DNA of 64,000 nucleotides, taken from NCBI RefSeq assembly GCF_002750975.1, contig NZ_PEJS01000001.1:2790001-2854000 (forward strand). Direction: 5' to 3'. The position numbers were made by a program, and so were the translations under genes. Of this stretch, positions 1 through 9,948 are shown piece by piece. Numbering within the stretch: the first letter of the stretch is position 1; each line of letters opens with the position of its first letter. This DNA comes from Stenotrophomonas indicatrix. GTDB taxonomy: Bacteria; Pseudomonadota; Gammaproteobacteria; Xanthomonadales; Xanthomonadaceae. The notes beneath the pieces are model-generated. The model made no database searches. It had not been told where the DNA came from and saw only the letters and a program-made list of their open reading frames with translations.

Positions 1-821
1 AGGTGGTGAGCCTGGGCAGCGAGCGTCCGTGGATCAGCAAGGGCACGGTGGGCGAACAACGCTGGGTGAACTACAAGGCACGCGACGGACGGGTCATTCC
101 TGCCATCCTGGATCTCCCTGCGGGCTGGAAGGAAGGCGATGCCGCGGCGCCGGCCATCGTCCATCCACACGGCGGCCCCTGGGCGCGTGACTACGTGCAA
201 TGGGATCCATCCGGCTGGGTCGCGCTGCTGACGTCTCGCGGATATGCCGTGCTTCGCCCGCAGTACCGTGGCTCCTCTGGCCTGGGCCGGGACCTGTGGA
301 TTGCCGGCGACCGCGAATGGGGCCAGAAGATGTCCGACGACAATGATGACGGTGCGGCGTGGCTGGTGTCGCAGGGTTTCGCTGCGAAGGACCGCATCGC
401 GATCTTCGGCTACTCCTACGGCGGCTTCGCTGCTGCCGCAGCCACCGTTCGCCCAGGCAGCCCGTATCAGTGCGCGATTGCCGGCGCTCCGGTCACCGAT
501 CTCGCACGCTTGGGCACCAGCTGGAGCGACAACCGCCTGCAGCGCATCCTGCAAGGGCAGACGGTCAAGGGCATGGATCCGATGCGCAACACCGCCAGCG
601 CCAACATTCCGGTGATGCTGTTCGTGGGTGACCGCGATGTGCGTACACCCTCCTTCCACGCCCAGGGCTTCTACGAAGCGGTGAAGGACAAGGTGCCTGC
701 GCAGTACCACCTGATTGCCGACCAGCAGCACAGCATGCCGTGGTACCCACGCCAGCAACGGGAAACGCTGGGCCTCATCGAAGGCTTCCTGAAGAAGGAT
801 TGCGGCCCGGGCGGCCTCTGA
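1..821 (+). CDS. S9 family (prolyl oligopeptidase-type) peptidase, C-terminal part
   Basis: This is the C-terminal catalytic domain of a serine peptidase of the S9 (DPP4/acylaminoacyl peptidase) group. It is cut at the 5' edge: the frame is open to base 3 and the N-terminal beta-propeller lies outside the window. The alpha/beta-hydrolase fold is clear. An HPHGGP oxyanion segment is followed by the nucleophile elbow GYSYGG (Ser near residue 138 of the visible part), the acid in GDRDVRTP (Asp near 212) and the His in QQHSM (near 243). S9 enzymes remove short peptides from oligopeptides, usually in the periplasm or cytoplasm; the signal peptide cannot be assessed. A terminator follows, and the next genes are TonB receptors and M13 peptidases, consistent with peptide use. 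The family is sure; the substrate is unknown. Confidence 0.9.
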   Translation, partial: VVSLGSERPWISKGTVGEQRWVNYKARDGRVIPAILDLPAGWKEGDAAAPAIVHPHGGPWARDYVQWDPSGWVALLTSRGYAVLRPQYRGSSGLGRDLWIAGDREWGQKMSDDNDDGAAWLVSQGFAAKDRIAIFGYSYGGFAAAAATVRPGSPYQCAIAGAPVTDLARLGTSWSDNRLQRILQGQTVKGMDPMRNTASANIPVMLFVGDRDVRTPSFHAQGFYEAVKDKVPAQYHLIADQQHSMPWYPRQQRETLGLIEGFLKKDCGPGGL

Positions 822-841
822 CCCTAGATCGTGTCGCTGAG

Positions 842-875
842 CGCCCCCGCCTGGCATACGCCAGCGGGGGCGTTT
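842..875 (+). terminator. Rho-independent terminator after S9 peptidase
   Basis: A 9-bp stem, CGCCCCCGC with GCGGGGGCG, is extended by a TGGC/GCCA helix after one bulged C, with the loop ATAC. A short T run follows. It lies 20 bases after the peptidase stop. Confidence 0.75.
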
Positions 876-1002
876 CGCATCCACAAGGTGAATTTCCCTT
901 AAACATCAAAGCATTACAGGCACGCTTCGTTCATCTTGCATTTACTTTACGGCAAACATACACTCCGTTAACCGAAGCGTAACAAATAGGGAAATTACCG
1001 AA

Positions 1003-3888
1003 ATGCGCAACGTCATTCGCCTCTCCAAGCCGAGCCGCGTCCCGCTGACCTTGGCGGTTCTGGCCTGTCTACATGTCGCCCCTGCTTTCGCCCAGGAAAC
1101 ACCACAGCAGGAAGCTGCTTCGTCAAGTACCACCCCCGCATCCAAGCGCGCCACCGAACTTGACACCGTCGTCGTCACCGGCTCGCTGATCAAGCGTCCG
1201 GAGTACGAGACCACGTCGCCGGTGCAGGTCATCTCGATCGACAAGGCGATCTCTGCCGGTCAGTTCGATACCGCCGACTTCCTGCAGACGTCTTCGATCG
1301 CTGCAGGCTCCACGCAGATGAACAACCAGTTCGGCGGCTTCGTCGTCGAAGGCGGCACCGGTGTGCAGACGGTCTCGCTGCGTGGTCTGGGCGCGAACCG
1401 CACGCTGATCCTGCTCGACGGCCAGCGTCCCGGCCCGGCCGGTACCCGTGGCCAGGTCGCCGCGTTCGATCTGAACGTCATTCCGCAGGCCATCCTGCAG
1501 CGGCTGGAAATCGTCAAGGACGGCTCCTCCTCCATCTACGGCTCCGATGCGCTTGCCGGCGTGGTCAACCTGATCACCAAGAAGAGCATCGACCGTCCGG
1601 AGATGACCTACTCCATGAGCGTGCCGCAGCATGGTGGCGGCGAGCAGTTCTCTGCCTCGATCGCCAACGGCTGGAACTTCGACAAGGGCAGTGTCGTGGC
1701 GGCTGCGCAGTGGGACCGTCTGAACGCACTGACCGTGGGTGATCGCGATTACTTCCGCTGCGCCGAAGACATGGTCTGGGGCACTGACGGCAAGCGGATC
1801 GACCGTGAGGATCGCTCGATCCTGGCCGGCAGCAACCTGGCAGGCTGCAGCACCGGCAACCTGTACGCCAATACCATCATCAACTACAACAACCCGGCAA
1901 TCCGCTACGTGCCCTCGCCCGATGGCAGCACGGTGGGCCCGTTCCCGGGCTATCGTCCGCGCCCGCGCCCGACTCCGACCTACGCCAACGGCGGCACCGC
2001 GTACTACCAGGATGTCCTGAACTTCCCGTTCTACCACGACCAGGAAGTGATCAATCAGCGTGAGCGTGCCTCGCTGTACGCCGCCACTGACTTCAGCTTC
2101 GACAGTTTCAACTGGAAGACGCAGTTCCTGTACAACCGCCGTGAGACCAAGGCGCACAGTTGGCGCCAGTTCTACCCAACGGTCTACAGCGAGGCGGCCG
2201 ATGACTACTTCCAGGTCATCATGCCGTTCCCGAGTGACCAGAAGATCACGGTCGACTACTTCTACGGCACCACCAAGTTCGATGGCCAGTTCAAGTCGAC
2301 CGACAGCTGGACCTGGGAAGTCAACGCTGGCTTCAGCCGCTCCACCGGCAAGTACGGCGCGCTGTCGATCGATGTCGACCGCGCCGGCGACCTCGTCTAT
2401 ACCGACGACGACATGCCGGTGAACTACTTCGATCCGGGCTTCCTCAACGGCACCCGCATGAATGAGCTGATTGCCGCCGTGGGCCAGTACCACACCGGCA
2501 AGACCACTTACGATCAGACCAGTGCCAACGCGATCTTCAGCGGCAACCTGTTCACCCTGCCCGCCGGCGATGTCGCCTCGGCATTCGGTGTCGAGTTCCG
2601 CAGGTACAAGATCGATGACACGCCGTCGGATTTCGCACTCGCGGACCGCTCCTGGAATTCCACCTCTGCCGGCCCGACCCGTGGCACCGACAAGGTCAAG
2701 GAAGCGTTCGCCGAAGTCGACGTACCGCTGCTGAAGGGCATCCCGGGCATTGAATCGTTGTCGGTCAACCTGTCCGGCCGCGTGTTCGAGTACGACTCGG
2801 TGCCGGGCTCGGATCACGTCTGGAAGACCGGCGTGAACTGGCAGATCATCCCGTCACTGCGCGTGCGCGGCACCATGGGCACCTCGTTCCGTGCGCCGGG
2901 CCTGTACGAGCTGTACCTGGGCGATCAGACCGGCTTCCTGCCGCAGACCCAGATCGACCCCTGCATCCAGTGGGGCGACAGCAACAACACCTTCATCCGA
3001 GCCAACTGCGGAGCGGCCGGCATTCCGGACACCTATACCGGCGGCGGCGGCAGTAGCGCCACCATCTATTCCGGTGGCGGCGGCAAGAACAACCTGCAGC
3101 CGGAAACGTCCAAGGCCAAGACCCTTGGCCTGGTCTGGAGCCCGACCTTCGCCAACCTCAACGTGGCGCTGGATTACTTCGACTATGACGTGCGCGGTGA
3201 AATCACTCAGCTCGACGAGTACGACATCGTGTTCGGCTGCTACGGCTCGGCGGTGTTCCCCAACGCATTCTGTGACCAGATTGTGCGCAACAGCCCGACC
3301 AACGCGTCGGCGCCGAACAACATCACCACGATCTACAACAAATACGTGAACATCAACCGCGAGCGCACCCGCGGCTACGACCTCCAGGTCAACTACGACA
3401 ACGACTTCTCCTTCGGCAAGATTTCCGCCGAAGCGCAGGTCACCTACACCATCGAAGATACGTACCAGCTGTTCGACTCGGCTTCTGACAGTGGTATCAC
3501 CACCTCCGACCAGGTCGGCTACATCGGCCGGCCGAAGACCGTCGGCCTGGCCAGCGTCAGCCTGGAACGGGGTGACTGGACGTTCAACTGGCAGGGCACG
3601 TACGTCAGCAGCACCCAGAACAAGGACCTGGACCGGAACTTCACCTATTCCGGCTACCAGAACGCGACCCGCGACATCAAGGCCGGCTGGCAGTTCCGCC
3701 ACAGTGTCTCTGTCGGCTACGACATGGATGACTGGAACATCATGGTCGGCGTGCGCAACCTGTTCGACAAGGAGCCGGACCTGATCTCCAACACCGCCGG
3801 CACCCGTTATGGCAACACGCCGTTGTACGCATCCCAGTACGACTGGTACGGCCGCACGTTCTTCGCGCGCGTGTCCTACAAGTTCTGA
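1003..3888 (+). CDS. TonB-dependent outer-membrane receptor
   Basis: A 961-residue TonB-dependent transporter that imports a ligand across the outer membrane using TonB-ExbBD energy. A Sec signal peptide of about 30 residues ends in AFAQE. A TonB-box-like segment, LDTVVVTGS, lies near residue 54. The plug domain follows to about residue 200, with the typical RGLGANRTLILLDGQRP and GSDALAGVVN segments. The rest is the 22-strand barrel, ending in the aromatic terminus YKF. Glycine-rich stretches near residues 675-700 are likely extracellular loops. The ATG follows an AT-rich leader (880-1002). The neighbouring peptidases suggest, but do not prove, a peptide-derived ligand. It is a paralogue of the receptors at 4352 and 49901. 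Family certain, ligand unknown. Confidence 0.95.
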   Translation: MRNVIRLSKPSRVPLTLAVLACLHVAPAFAQETPQQEAASSSTTPASKRATELDTVVVTGSLIKRPEYETTSPVQVISIDKAISAGQFDTADFLQTSSIAAGSTQMNNQFGGFVVEGGTGVQTVSLRGLGANRTLILLDGQRPGPAGTRGQVAAFDLNVIPQAILQRLEIVKDGSSSIYGSDALAGVVNLITKKSIDRPEMTYSMSVPQHGGGEQFSASIANGWNFDKGSVVAAAQWDRLNALTVGDRDYFRCAEDMVWGTDGKRIDREDRSILAGSNLAGCSTGNLYANTIINYNNPAIRYVPSPDGSTVGPFPGYRPRPRPTPTYANGGTAYYQDVLNFPFYHDQEVINQRERASLYAATDFSFDSFNWKTQFLYNRRETKAHSWRQFYPTVYSEAADDYFQVIMPFPSDQKITVDYFYGTTKFDGQFKSTDSWTWEVNAGFSRSTGKYGALSIDVDRAGDLVYTDDDMPVNYFDPGFLNGTRMNELIAAVGQYHTGKTTYDQTSANAIFSGNLFTLPAGDVASAFGVEFRRYKIDDTPSDFALADRSWNSTSAGPTRGTDKVKEAFAEVDVPLLKGIPGIESLSVNLSGRVFEYDSVPGSDHVWKTGVNWQIIPSLRVRGTMGTSFRAPGLYELYLGDQTGFLPQTQIDPCIQWGDSNNTFIRANCGAAGIPDTYTGGGGSSATIYSGGGGKNNLQPETSKAKTLGLVWSPTFANLNVALDYFDYDVRGEITQLDEYDIVFGCYGSAVFPNAFCDQIVRNSPTNASAPNNITTIYNKYVNINRERTRGYDLQVNYDNDFSFGKISAEAQVTYTIEDTYQLFDSASDSGITTSDQVGYIGRPKTVGLASVSLERGDWTFNWQGTYVSSTQNKDLDRNFTYSGYQNATRDIKAGWQFRHSVSVGYDMDDWNIMVGVRNLFDKEPDLISNTAGTRYGNTPLYASQYDWYGRTFFARVSYKF

Positions 3889-3908
3889 TCGCAGCATTGC
3901 AGCACATG

Positions 3909-3939
3909 AAAAGGGCGGCTCCGGCCGCCCTTTTCTTTT
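3909..3939 (+). terminator. Rho-independent terminator after first TonB receptor
   Basis: An 11-bp perfect stem, AAAAGGGCGGC with GCCGCCCTTTT, has the loop TCCG and is followed by CTTTT. Confidence 0.9.
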
Positions 3940-4351
3940 GCCTGCGGCAAGCGGGCGGCGCACCGTGACCGCCGATCACCGCCAGCGCTGACACCACGCC
4001 CCGCGGCACACAAATGGCTCCTGAATGCGCTCACCGCCCACCACTCCCCCGTCGCCACGCAGGAGGCAAGCGATGTCCTGGCGAGACACCTTTTTGCGCA
4101 AAGTGCGACTTAACAGGCCATTCATATATGGCCCGTGCCGCCAGATTCGGCACATCACAAATGAGACTAAGCATCTGTATTTGTTGCAATTTCATGTACG
4201 CCGTTGACATTCCGAGTGACAAAGTGTGACGAAACCATGCATTTCCCGTTAAGCGCGTGTTAGGTTCGATCAAGGTCAGGACAAACCATGAACATGACCG
4301 TAACAACCGCAGGGATGCGGACGATCTTCATCCACTAGGGGGATTCACCAC
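3940..4351. other. Intergenic region, about 410 bp, with AT-rich promoter segment
   Basis: No supported gene is seen. The first 150 bases have ordinary GC-rich composition. From about 4100 to 4300 the sequence becomes AT-rich, as expected for the promoter of the downstream receptor. It holds an 18-base partial palindrome with arms GGCCAT/ATGGCC (4117-4134), arms ACAAAT/ATTTGT 16 bases apart (4157-4184), a TTGACA hexamer (4204-4209) without a convincing -10 partner, and CCGTTA at 4246-4251. Short frames on both strands have no convincing ribosome-binding site. Confidence 0.5.
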
Positions 4352-7342
4352 ATGACGCACCACCGCACGCCTGGTCGCCACCCGCTGACCAACGCCCTGC
4401 TCGCCGGCCTGATGATGGCTGCCGCAGCCCCGGCCCTGGCCCAGGAAGCCAGCTCCGGCAACAACCCGATCGACCTGGACCGCGTCAGCGTGACCGGCTC
4501 GCGCATCGCGCGTACCGGCTTCGTGACCCCCTCGCCGGTCACCGCCATCACGGCCGAAGAAATCCGTGCCACCGGCGCCAACAACATCGGCGACCTGATG
4601 GCGCGCATGCCGGCGCTGAGCCCGACCTATACGCTGGGCAATTCCACGCGCTTCATCGGTACCGCCGGCGTGGGCCTGATGGATCTGCGCGGCATGGGCA
4701 CCTCGCGTACGCTGGTGCTGGTCAATGGTCGCCGCCATGTCGGCGCGACCTCCGGCTCCTCGGCAGTCGACGTCAACACGATTCCGGTCGAGTGGATCGA
4801 GCGCGTTGAAGTCATCACCGGTGGCGCCTCGGCTGTGTACGGTGCCGATGCCGTGGCCGGTGTCGTCAACTTCATCATGAAGAAGTCGTTCGATGGCGCC
4901 GAAGTGCGTGGCCAGACCGGCATGGCCAGTGAAGGCGGCTTCAACCGCTCCTTCATCAGTGCCTCGGCCGGCACCGATTTCGCCAACGGCCGCGGCAACG
5001 CCGCGATCGCACTGGAATACAGCAAGCAGGACCGCTTCGTCCGCAGCGACCGCGCGATCGGCAATGAATTCCTGGTGTCGGTGCCGAACCCCAACTACGA
5101 CCCGACCAAGCCCTCCAGCGAAAGCAATCCGCAGACCGTGCTCAGCGGCCCGGGTGGCAACCACTCGATCTCCTTCGGCGGCACCTTCACGCTGGGTGCG
5201 TTCTCGCCCACCAACAAGGCGACCTGGGGCAACCGCTACCAGTTCAATCCGGATGGCACCTACCGCCCGCAGCGCTATGACGGGGTGATGCCGAGCACCA
5301 CCAGCTGCGTCAACTGCGACTTCGCCGACCTCAATTCGGTCGCCGATCTGCAGCCCGGCTTCGACCGCAAGAGCGTCAATGCGGTCGTCAACTTCGACCT
5401 GACCGACAACCACCGCCTGTACTTCGAAGGCAAGTACACCGAGACCGTCTCGGACTTCCTGGCCCAGCCGTCGTTCGACCAGACCCTGCGCATCCAGCGT
5501 GACAATGCCTACGTTTCGCCGCAGCTGCGCGCGCTGATGGCCGCCAACGGCGCCAGCCAGTTGACCCTGAGCCGCTTCAACGTCGATGCCGGCCAGCGCG
5601 GCGAGCACGTGGAGCGCAACACCCAGCGCTTCGTGCTTGGCGTGGAAGGCAACCTGACCGAGAACTGGACCTACGACGTGTACGGCAACTGGGGCCAGAG
5701 CGAAGTCAAGCGCTGGAACCTCAACAACCGCATCAACGAGCGTTGGCAGGCAGGCCTGGACACCGTGGTCGATCCGTCCACCGGCCAGATCGTCTGCCGC
5801 ACCACGCTGAACCCGAACGCCACCAACCCCAACAACGGCAACCGCGTGTACTCGCAGTTCGCCCGCGAAGGCTGCGTGCCGTTCTCGGTGTTCGGCAATG
5901 GCGCGGTGACCCAGGCGGCACGCGACTGGATGAACGTCGATTCGTTCAACTATTCGCGCCTGCAGCAGTCGGTGTTCAGCGCCTCGCTGGCCAACGCCTC
6001 GCTGTTCAGCCTGCCGGCAGGTGACGTCGGCGTGGCCGGTGGCGTGGAATACCGCCGCGAGAAGAGCCGCGAAATCACTGATCCGCTGGCAGCGCAGGGC
6101 CTGACCTTCCTCAACGCGATCCCCAACCGGATGGGCAAGTACGACGTGCGCGAAGCGTTCGTCGAAGCCACCGTGCCGTTGCTGGCCGACATCCCGGGCA
6201 TCTACAACCTGACCATGGACGCTGCCGGTCGCTGGTCCGACTACAGCAGCATCGGCAAGACCACCACCTGGAAGGTCGGCCTGGACTGGACCATCATTCC
6301 GTCCCTGCGTGCCCGCGGCACCCTGTCGCAGGCGGTGCGTGCGCCGAGCATCGGCGAACTGTACAACCCGCAGAGCGAGAACTTCGCCACCGTCAACGAT
6401 CCCTGCAACTACCTGGCCACCAATTCCAATCGCCCCAATACGGCAGCGGATCCGGCCCTGCGCCAGGCCAACTGCTCGGCGCTGGGCGTGCCGGTGGGCT
6501 GGGTCGATACCTACACCGCAACCCGCCCGGGTGTCAGCGGCGGCAACCCGAACCTGAAGCCGGAGCGCGCGCGCAGCTTCACCTATGGCCTGGTCTGGCA
6601 GCCTGATTTCCTGCAGGGCTTCGGCATGTCGGTGGACTACTGGTGGATCAGCCTGAAGGATGCCATCGGTGCAGTGACCGCGCAGACCAATGCCACCCGC
6701 TGCGTGGATTCTCCGGGAGGCATCAACAACAGCTTCTGCGGCTTCATCGAGCGCGCACCGGTCGGTGGCAAGACCGATGCGGGCGGCCGCACCTTCCCGG
6801 AACATTCGATCAGCCGCTGGGTTGCACTGAACGAAAACCTGGCGCGCTCGCGTCGCGTCGGCGTCGATCTGGAAATGGACTACCGCTTCAAGATCGCCGA
6901 GGGCGACACGGTGATCCGCCTGGTCGGTACCCGCCTGCTGCAGTCGCGTGAATGGGCCTTCCAGGACTTCCCGAACGAGTACGACGAGAACGTCACCTGG
7001 GTGACCGACCCGCGCTGGCGCGGTTCGCTGCAGACCAAGTACTCGCTGGGTCAGTGGCGCGCGTCGTGGGACCTGAACTACGTGAGCAGCAACCTGCGCG
7101 TGCAGCCCAAGAGCTACCAGGCCAACCCGGGCCAGAGCAGCCCGATCCGCAACGGTTCGTACGTCTACCACAACTTCCAGTTCGGCTACCGCTTCCCGGG
7201 CGACAAGATCGACGTCTACCTGGGCGTGGACAACGCCTTCGACAAGGATCCGCCGGTGAACTACTTCGGCTCCGACGTCGGTTCGGCGATGTACGACAAC
7301 ATCGGCCGTTACATGTACATGGGCGCCACCTACAAGTTCTGA
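4352..7342 (+). CDS. TonB-dependent outer-membrane receptor
   Basis: A 996-residue TonB-dependent transporter. The signal peptide is unusual in having His/Arg at the start (MTHHRTPGRH), then a hydrophobic core and a cleavage site after ALAQE near residue 33. A TonB-box-like segment, LDRVSVTGSRI, follows. The plug carries RGMGTSRTLVLVNGRRH and GADAVAGVVNF. The barrel includes LRARGTLSQAVRAPSIGELY, a conserved strand of this subfamily, and ends in YKF. An AGGGGG ribosome-binding site (4337-4342) sets the ATG. It resembles the receptor at 1003 in layout but is not a close duplicate. Three lipoprotein or secreted peptidases lie within 8 kb. The ligand is unknown; a peptide or protein fragment is a reasonable guess from context only. 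Confidence 0.95.
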   Translation: MTHHRTPGRHPLTNALLAGLMMAAAAPALAQEASSGNNPIDLDRVSVTGSRIARTGFVTPSPVTAITAEEIRATGANNIGDLMARMPALSPTYTLGNSTRFIGTAGVGLMDLRGMGTSRTLVLVNGRRHVGATSGSSAVDVNTIPVEWIERVEVITGGASAVYGADAVAGVVNFIMKKSFDGAEVRGQTGMASEGGFNRSFISASAGTDFANGRGNAAIALEYSKQDRFVRSDRAIGNEFLVSVPNPNYDPTKPSSESNPQTVLSGPGGNHSISFGGTFTLGAFSPTNKATWGNRYQFNPDGTYRPQRYDGVMPSTTSCVNCDFADLNSVADLQPGFDRKSVNAVVNFDLTDNHRLYFEGKYTETVSDFLAQPSFDQTLRIQRDNAYVSPQLRALMAANGASQLTLSRFNVDAGQRGEHVERNTQRFVLGVEGNLTENWTYDVYGNWGQSEVKRWNLNNRINERWQAGLDTVVDPSTGQIVCRTTLNPNATNPNNGNRVYSQFAREGCVPFSVFGNGAVTQAARDWMNVDSFNYSRLQQSVFSASLANASLFSLPAGDVGVAGGVEYRREKSREITDPLAAQGLTFLNAIPNRMGKYDVREAFVEATVPLLADIPGIYNLTMDAAGRWSDYSSIGKTTTWKVGLDWTIIPSLRARGTLSQAVRAPSIGELYNPQSENFATVNDPCNYLATNSNRPNTAADPALRQANCSALGVPVGWVDTYTATRPGVSGGNPNLKPERARSFTYGLVWQPDFLQGFGMSVDYWWISLKDAIGAVTAQTNATRCVDSPGGINNSFCGFIERAPVGGKTDAGGRTFPEHSISRWVALNENLARSRRVGVDLEMDYRFKIAEGDTVIRLVGTRLLQSREWAFQDFPNEYDENVTWVTDPRWRGSLQTKYSLGQWRASWDLNYVSSNLRVQPKSYQANPGQSSPIRNGSYVYHNFQFGYRFPGDKIDVYLGVDNAFDKDPPVNYFGSDVGSAMYDNIGRYMYMGATYKF

Positions 7343-7365
7343 TCCAGCAACACATGCAGTACCCC

Positions 7366-7397
7366 GACAGACCCGGCTTTTGCCGGGTCTGTCTTTT
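7366..7397 (+). terminator. Rho-independent terminator after second TonB receptor
   Basis: A 12-bp perfect stem, GACAGACCCGGC with GCCGGGTCTGTC, has a TTTT loop and is followed by TTTTCC. Confidence 0.9.
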
Positions 7398-7531
7398 CCG
7401 GTGCCGGCAAGGCCCCCTTGCGCCCGGCCATGACCTTCGACACCCTTGCAGTGTGGGCCGGCGGCGTATCGTTCGGCCCACGGCCGTTCCCCCGGCCCTT
7501 CCCTGACTCACTCGGCCTGGAGGCCATTCAA

Positions 7532-9637
7532 GTGACCCGTACTCCCAAGATCGTGCTGCTGACCCTGGCCGTTTCGGCCGCGCTGGTCGGCTGCGGCAAG
7601 AACGAAACCCCGGCAAAGGATGCCACCGCCTCCACGCCGGCCGCGGCCGACGCCGCCACCACCTACAAGCTCGACGAGAGCAAGCTGCCGGCCTACAACG
7701 CCTTCCAGGCCAGCGATCTGGACAGCAACCTTGACGCCTGCACCGCCTTCGGCGACTACGTCAACGGCAAGTGGCTGGCCGCCAACGAGATTCCGGGCGA
7801 CCGCACCAGCTGGGGCGCCTTCACCATCCTCGACGAGCGTTCGGTGGCCGTGCAGCACCAGCTGGCCGAGCAGGTCGCGCAGGTCAAGAACCCGGCCGGC
7901 ATCGAGAAGATCGTCGGCGACCTGTGGGCCACCGGCATGGACGAAGCCAAGGTCAACGCCCAGGGCATCGAGCCGCTGAAGGCCGACCTGGCCGCGATCG
8001 ACGGCCTGCAGGACAAGGCCGCCATCGCCAACTACCTGCGCACCAGCGCCGCCAAGGGCGAGAACGTGCTGTTCGGCTTCGGCGCCGAAGCCGACTTCAA
8101 GAACTCGGCCGTGAACATGGCCTACGCCAGCCAGGGCGGCCTGGGCCTGCCGGACAAGACCTTCTATACCGATGCGTCCAAGGCCGACAAGCTGAAGGCT
8201 TACCAGGCCCACGTGGCCAAGGTGCTGGAGCTGTCCGGCGTGGCCGCTGCCGATGCCGCAAAGCAGGCTGAAGAAGTCGTCAAGTTCGAGACCCGCCTGG
8301 CCAAGGCATCCAAGTCCAGCGTCGAGCTGTCGCGCGATGTCTCGCTGTACTACCACCCGGTCAGCCTGGCCGAAGCCGATGCGCTGACCCCGAACTTCAG
8401 CTGGACCGAGTTCTTCAAGTCGCAGAACGTGGCCGCGCCGGAGAAGTTCTCGCTGGCCATCCCGGCCTTCCACCAGGAAGTGAGCAAGGCGCTGGGCGAT
8501 ACCGACCCGTCGGTGTGGCGTGCCTACCTGCGCTTCCACACCGTGGACGGCGCCTCGCCGTACCTGGCCGATGCGTTCGTGCAGGAAAACTACGAGTTCT
8601 ACGGCAAGACCCTCAATGGCCAGAAGGAACAGAAGCCGCGCTGGAAGCGTGTGCTGGGCACCATCGAGAGCGATGCCGGCGAAGCCTTCGGCCAGCTGTA
8701 CGTGAAGGTCGCCTTCTCGCCGGAAGCCAAGGCGAAGATGGAAGAGCTGGTGAAGAACCTGGCCGCTTCGCTGAAGGAACGCATCCAGGGCCTGTCCTGG
8801 ATGAGCGAAGAGACCAAGGCCAAGGCCATCGCCAAGTGGGAAACCTTCACTCCGAAGATCGGTTACCCGGACAAGTGGCGTGACTGGTCGGGCCTGCAGA
8901 CCAACCGTGACAGCTACCTGGGCAACGTGCGCGCGGCCACCGCGTTCAACTACCAGTACAACCTGGCCAAGATCGGCAAGCCGGTGGACAAGACCGAGTG
9001 GGGCATGACCCCGCAGACGGTCAACGCCTACTACAACCCGCTGCAGAACGAGATCGTGTTCCCGGCCGCCATCCTGCAGCCGCCGTTCTTCGATGCCAAG
9101 GCGGACGACGCGCTGAACTACGGCGGTATCGGTGCGGTCATCGGCCACGAAATGACCCACGGTTACGACGACCAGGGCAGCCGCTTCGGGCCGACCGGCA
9201 ACTTCGAGAACTGGTGGACTGAAGCCGATTCGAAGAATTTCGCTGGCCTGACCGGCAAGCTGGTCAAGCAGTTCGACCAGTACAAGGTCGACGGCCAGGC
9301 CGTGAACGGCCATCTGACCCTGGGCGAGAACATCGCCGACCTGGGTGGCCTGGCCACCGCCTACGACGCATTGCAGAAGGCGTCGGCCGGCAAGGAAGAC
9401 GCGAAGATCGATGGCTTCACCCGCGATCAGCGCTTCTTCTTCAACTGGGCCACCGTGTGGCGCACCAAGTACACCCCGGAGAACGCCAAGGTCCGCCTGG
9501 CAACCGACCCGCACGCGCCGGCGCAGTTCCGTGCCGTCGGTGCGCCGTCGAACCTGCCGACCTTCACCGCGGCCTTCCAGTGCAAGCCGGGTACGCCGAT
9601 GTCGCGCACCGGCGACTCGCAGGTGGTGATCTGGTAA
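7532..9637 (+). CDS. M13 family zinc metallopeptidase, lipoprotein (PepO/neprilysin type)
   Basis: A 701-residue M13 endopeptidase that cleaves oligopeptides, predicted to be lipid-anchored in the envelope. The start is the GTG at 7532: GGAGG lies about 8 bases upstream, and the resulting N-terminus is a good lipoprotein signal (ALVGCGKNE, Cys near residue 20). A longer frame from 7418 lacks a signal sequence. All catalytic parts are present: HEMTH at about 539-543 (two zinc ligands and catalytic Glu), ENIAD at about 599 (third zinc ligand Glu), and the transition-state His in DPHAPAQFR near 661. The C-terminus, CKPGTPM, is family-typical. A terminator follows, then a diverged paralogue that has lost these residues. 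Function is confident; natural substrates are unknown. Confidence 0.95.
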   Translation: MTRTPKIVLLTLAVSAALVGCGKNETPAKDATASTPAAADAATTYKLDESKLPAYNAFQASDLDSNLDACTAFGDYVNGKWLAANEIPGDRTSWGAFTILDERSVAVQHQLAEQVAQVKNPAGIEKIVGDLWATGMDEAKVNAQGIEPLKADLAAIDGLQDKAAIANYLRTSAAKGENVLFGFGAEADFKNSAVNMAYASQGGLGLPDKTFYTDASKADKLKAYQAHVAKVLELSGVAAADAAKQAEEVVKFETRLAKASKSSVELSRDVSLYYHPVSLAEADALTPNFSWTEFFKSQNVAAPEKFSLAIPAFHQEVSKALGDTDPSVWRAYLRFHTVDGASPYLADAFVQENYEFYGKTLNGQKEQKPRWKRVLGTIESDAGEAFGQLYVKVAFSPEAKAKMEELVKNLAASLKERIQGLSWMSEETKAKAIAKWETFTPKIGYPDKWRDWSGLQTNRDSYLGNVRAATAFNYQYNLAKIGKPVDKTEWGMTPQTVNAYYNPLQNEIVFPAAILQPPFFDAKADDALNYGGIGAVIGHEMTHGYDDQGSRFGPTGNFENWWTEADSKNFAGLTGKLVKQFDQYKVDGQAVNGHLTLGENIADLGGLATAYDALQKASAGKEDAKIDGFTRDQRFFFNWATVWRTKYTPENAKVRLATDPHAPAQFRAVGAPSNLPTFTAAFQCKPGTPMSRTGDSQVVIW

Positions 9638-9667
9638 GCCACGGCTGAGGCCACGGCTTGCCTGCAG

Positions 9668-9696
9668 AGGCCCGGGATTTCCCGGGCCTTTGTTTT
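9668..9696 (+). terminator. Rho-independent terminator after M13 peptidase
   Basis: A 10-bp stem, AGGCCCGGGA with TCCCGGGCCT, has a two-base loop and is followed by TTGTTTTT. Confidence 0.9.
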
Positions 9697-9948
9697 TCCG
9701 CGCGGTGGCCGCAGCCACGCATGGCGTGGCTCTACTGGCGCCGGCGCTCGCCCAAGCCGCTGGTAGAGGCCGACCTTGGGCGGCGCATGGCACAAAGGAG
9801 CCACCAGCAGGCGTGCATCCCGTGCCCATGCCACCCACCCGGTAGCGCCGGGCCATGCCCGGCGGAACCACCGTGATGCGTGCATCCCCTGCCCATGCGC
9901 GGCTTGCTATAGTTCGCCCGCCCTCAATCCATCACGGATTCGTTCTAC
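9697..9948. repeat. Cluster of SMAG/GTAG REP palindromes between the two M13 genes
   Basis: This gap holds no gene. A minus-strand GTAG palindrome (9713-9735) has stem AGCCACGC/GCGTGGCT followed by CTAC. A degenerate plus-strand copy starts at the GTAG at 9763. A clean plus-strand copy (9842-9864) has stem CGCCGGGC/GCCCGGCG. A 21-base direct repeat beginning GCGTGCATCCC occurs near 9810 and 9877 with one mismatch. GTAG-headed imperfect palindromes are the known SMAG repeats of S. maltophilia; inverted pairs form REPIN-like units. The last 80 bases should contain the promoter of the next gene, but no clear -35/-10 was found. Confidence 0.7.
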
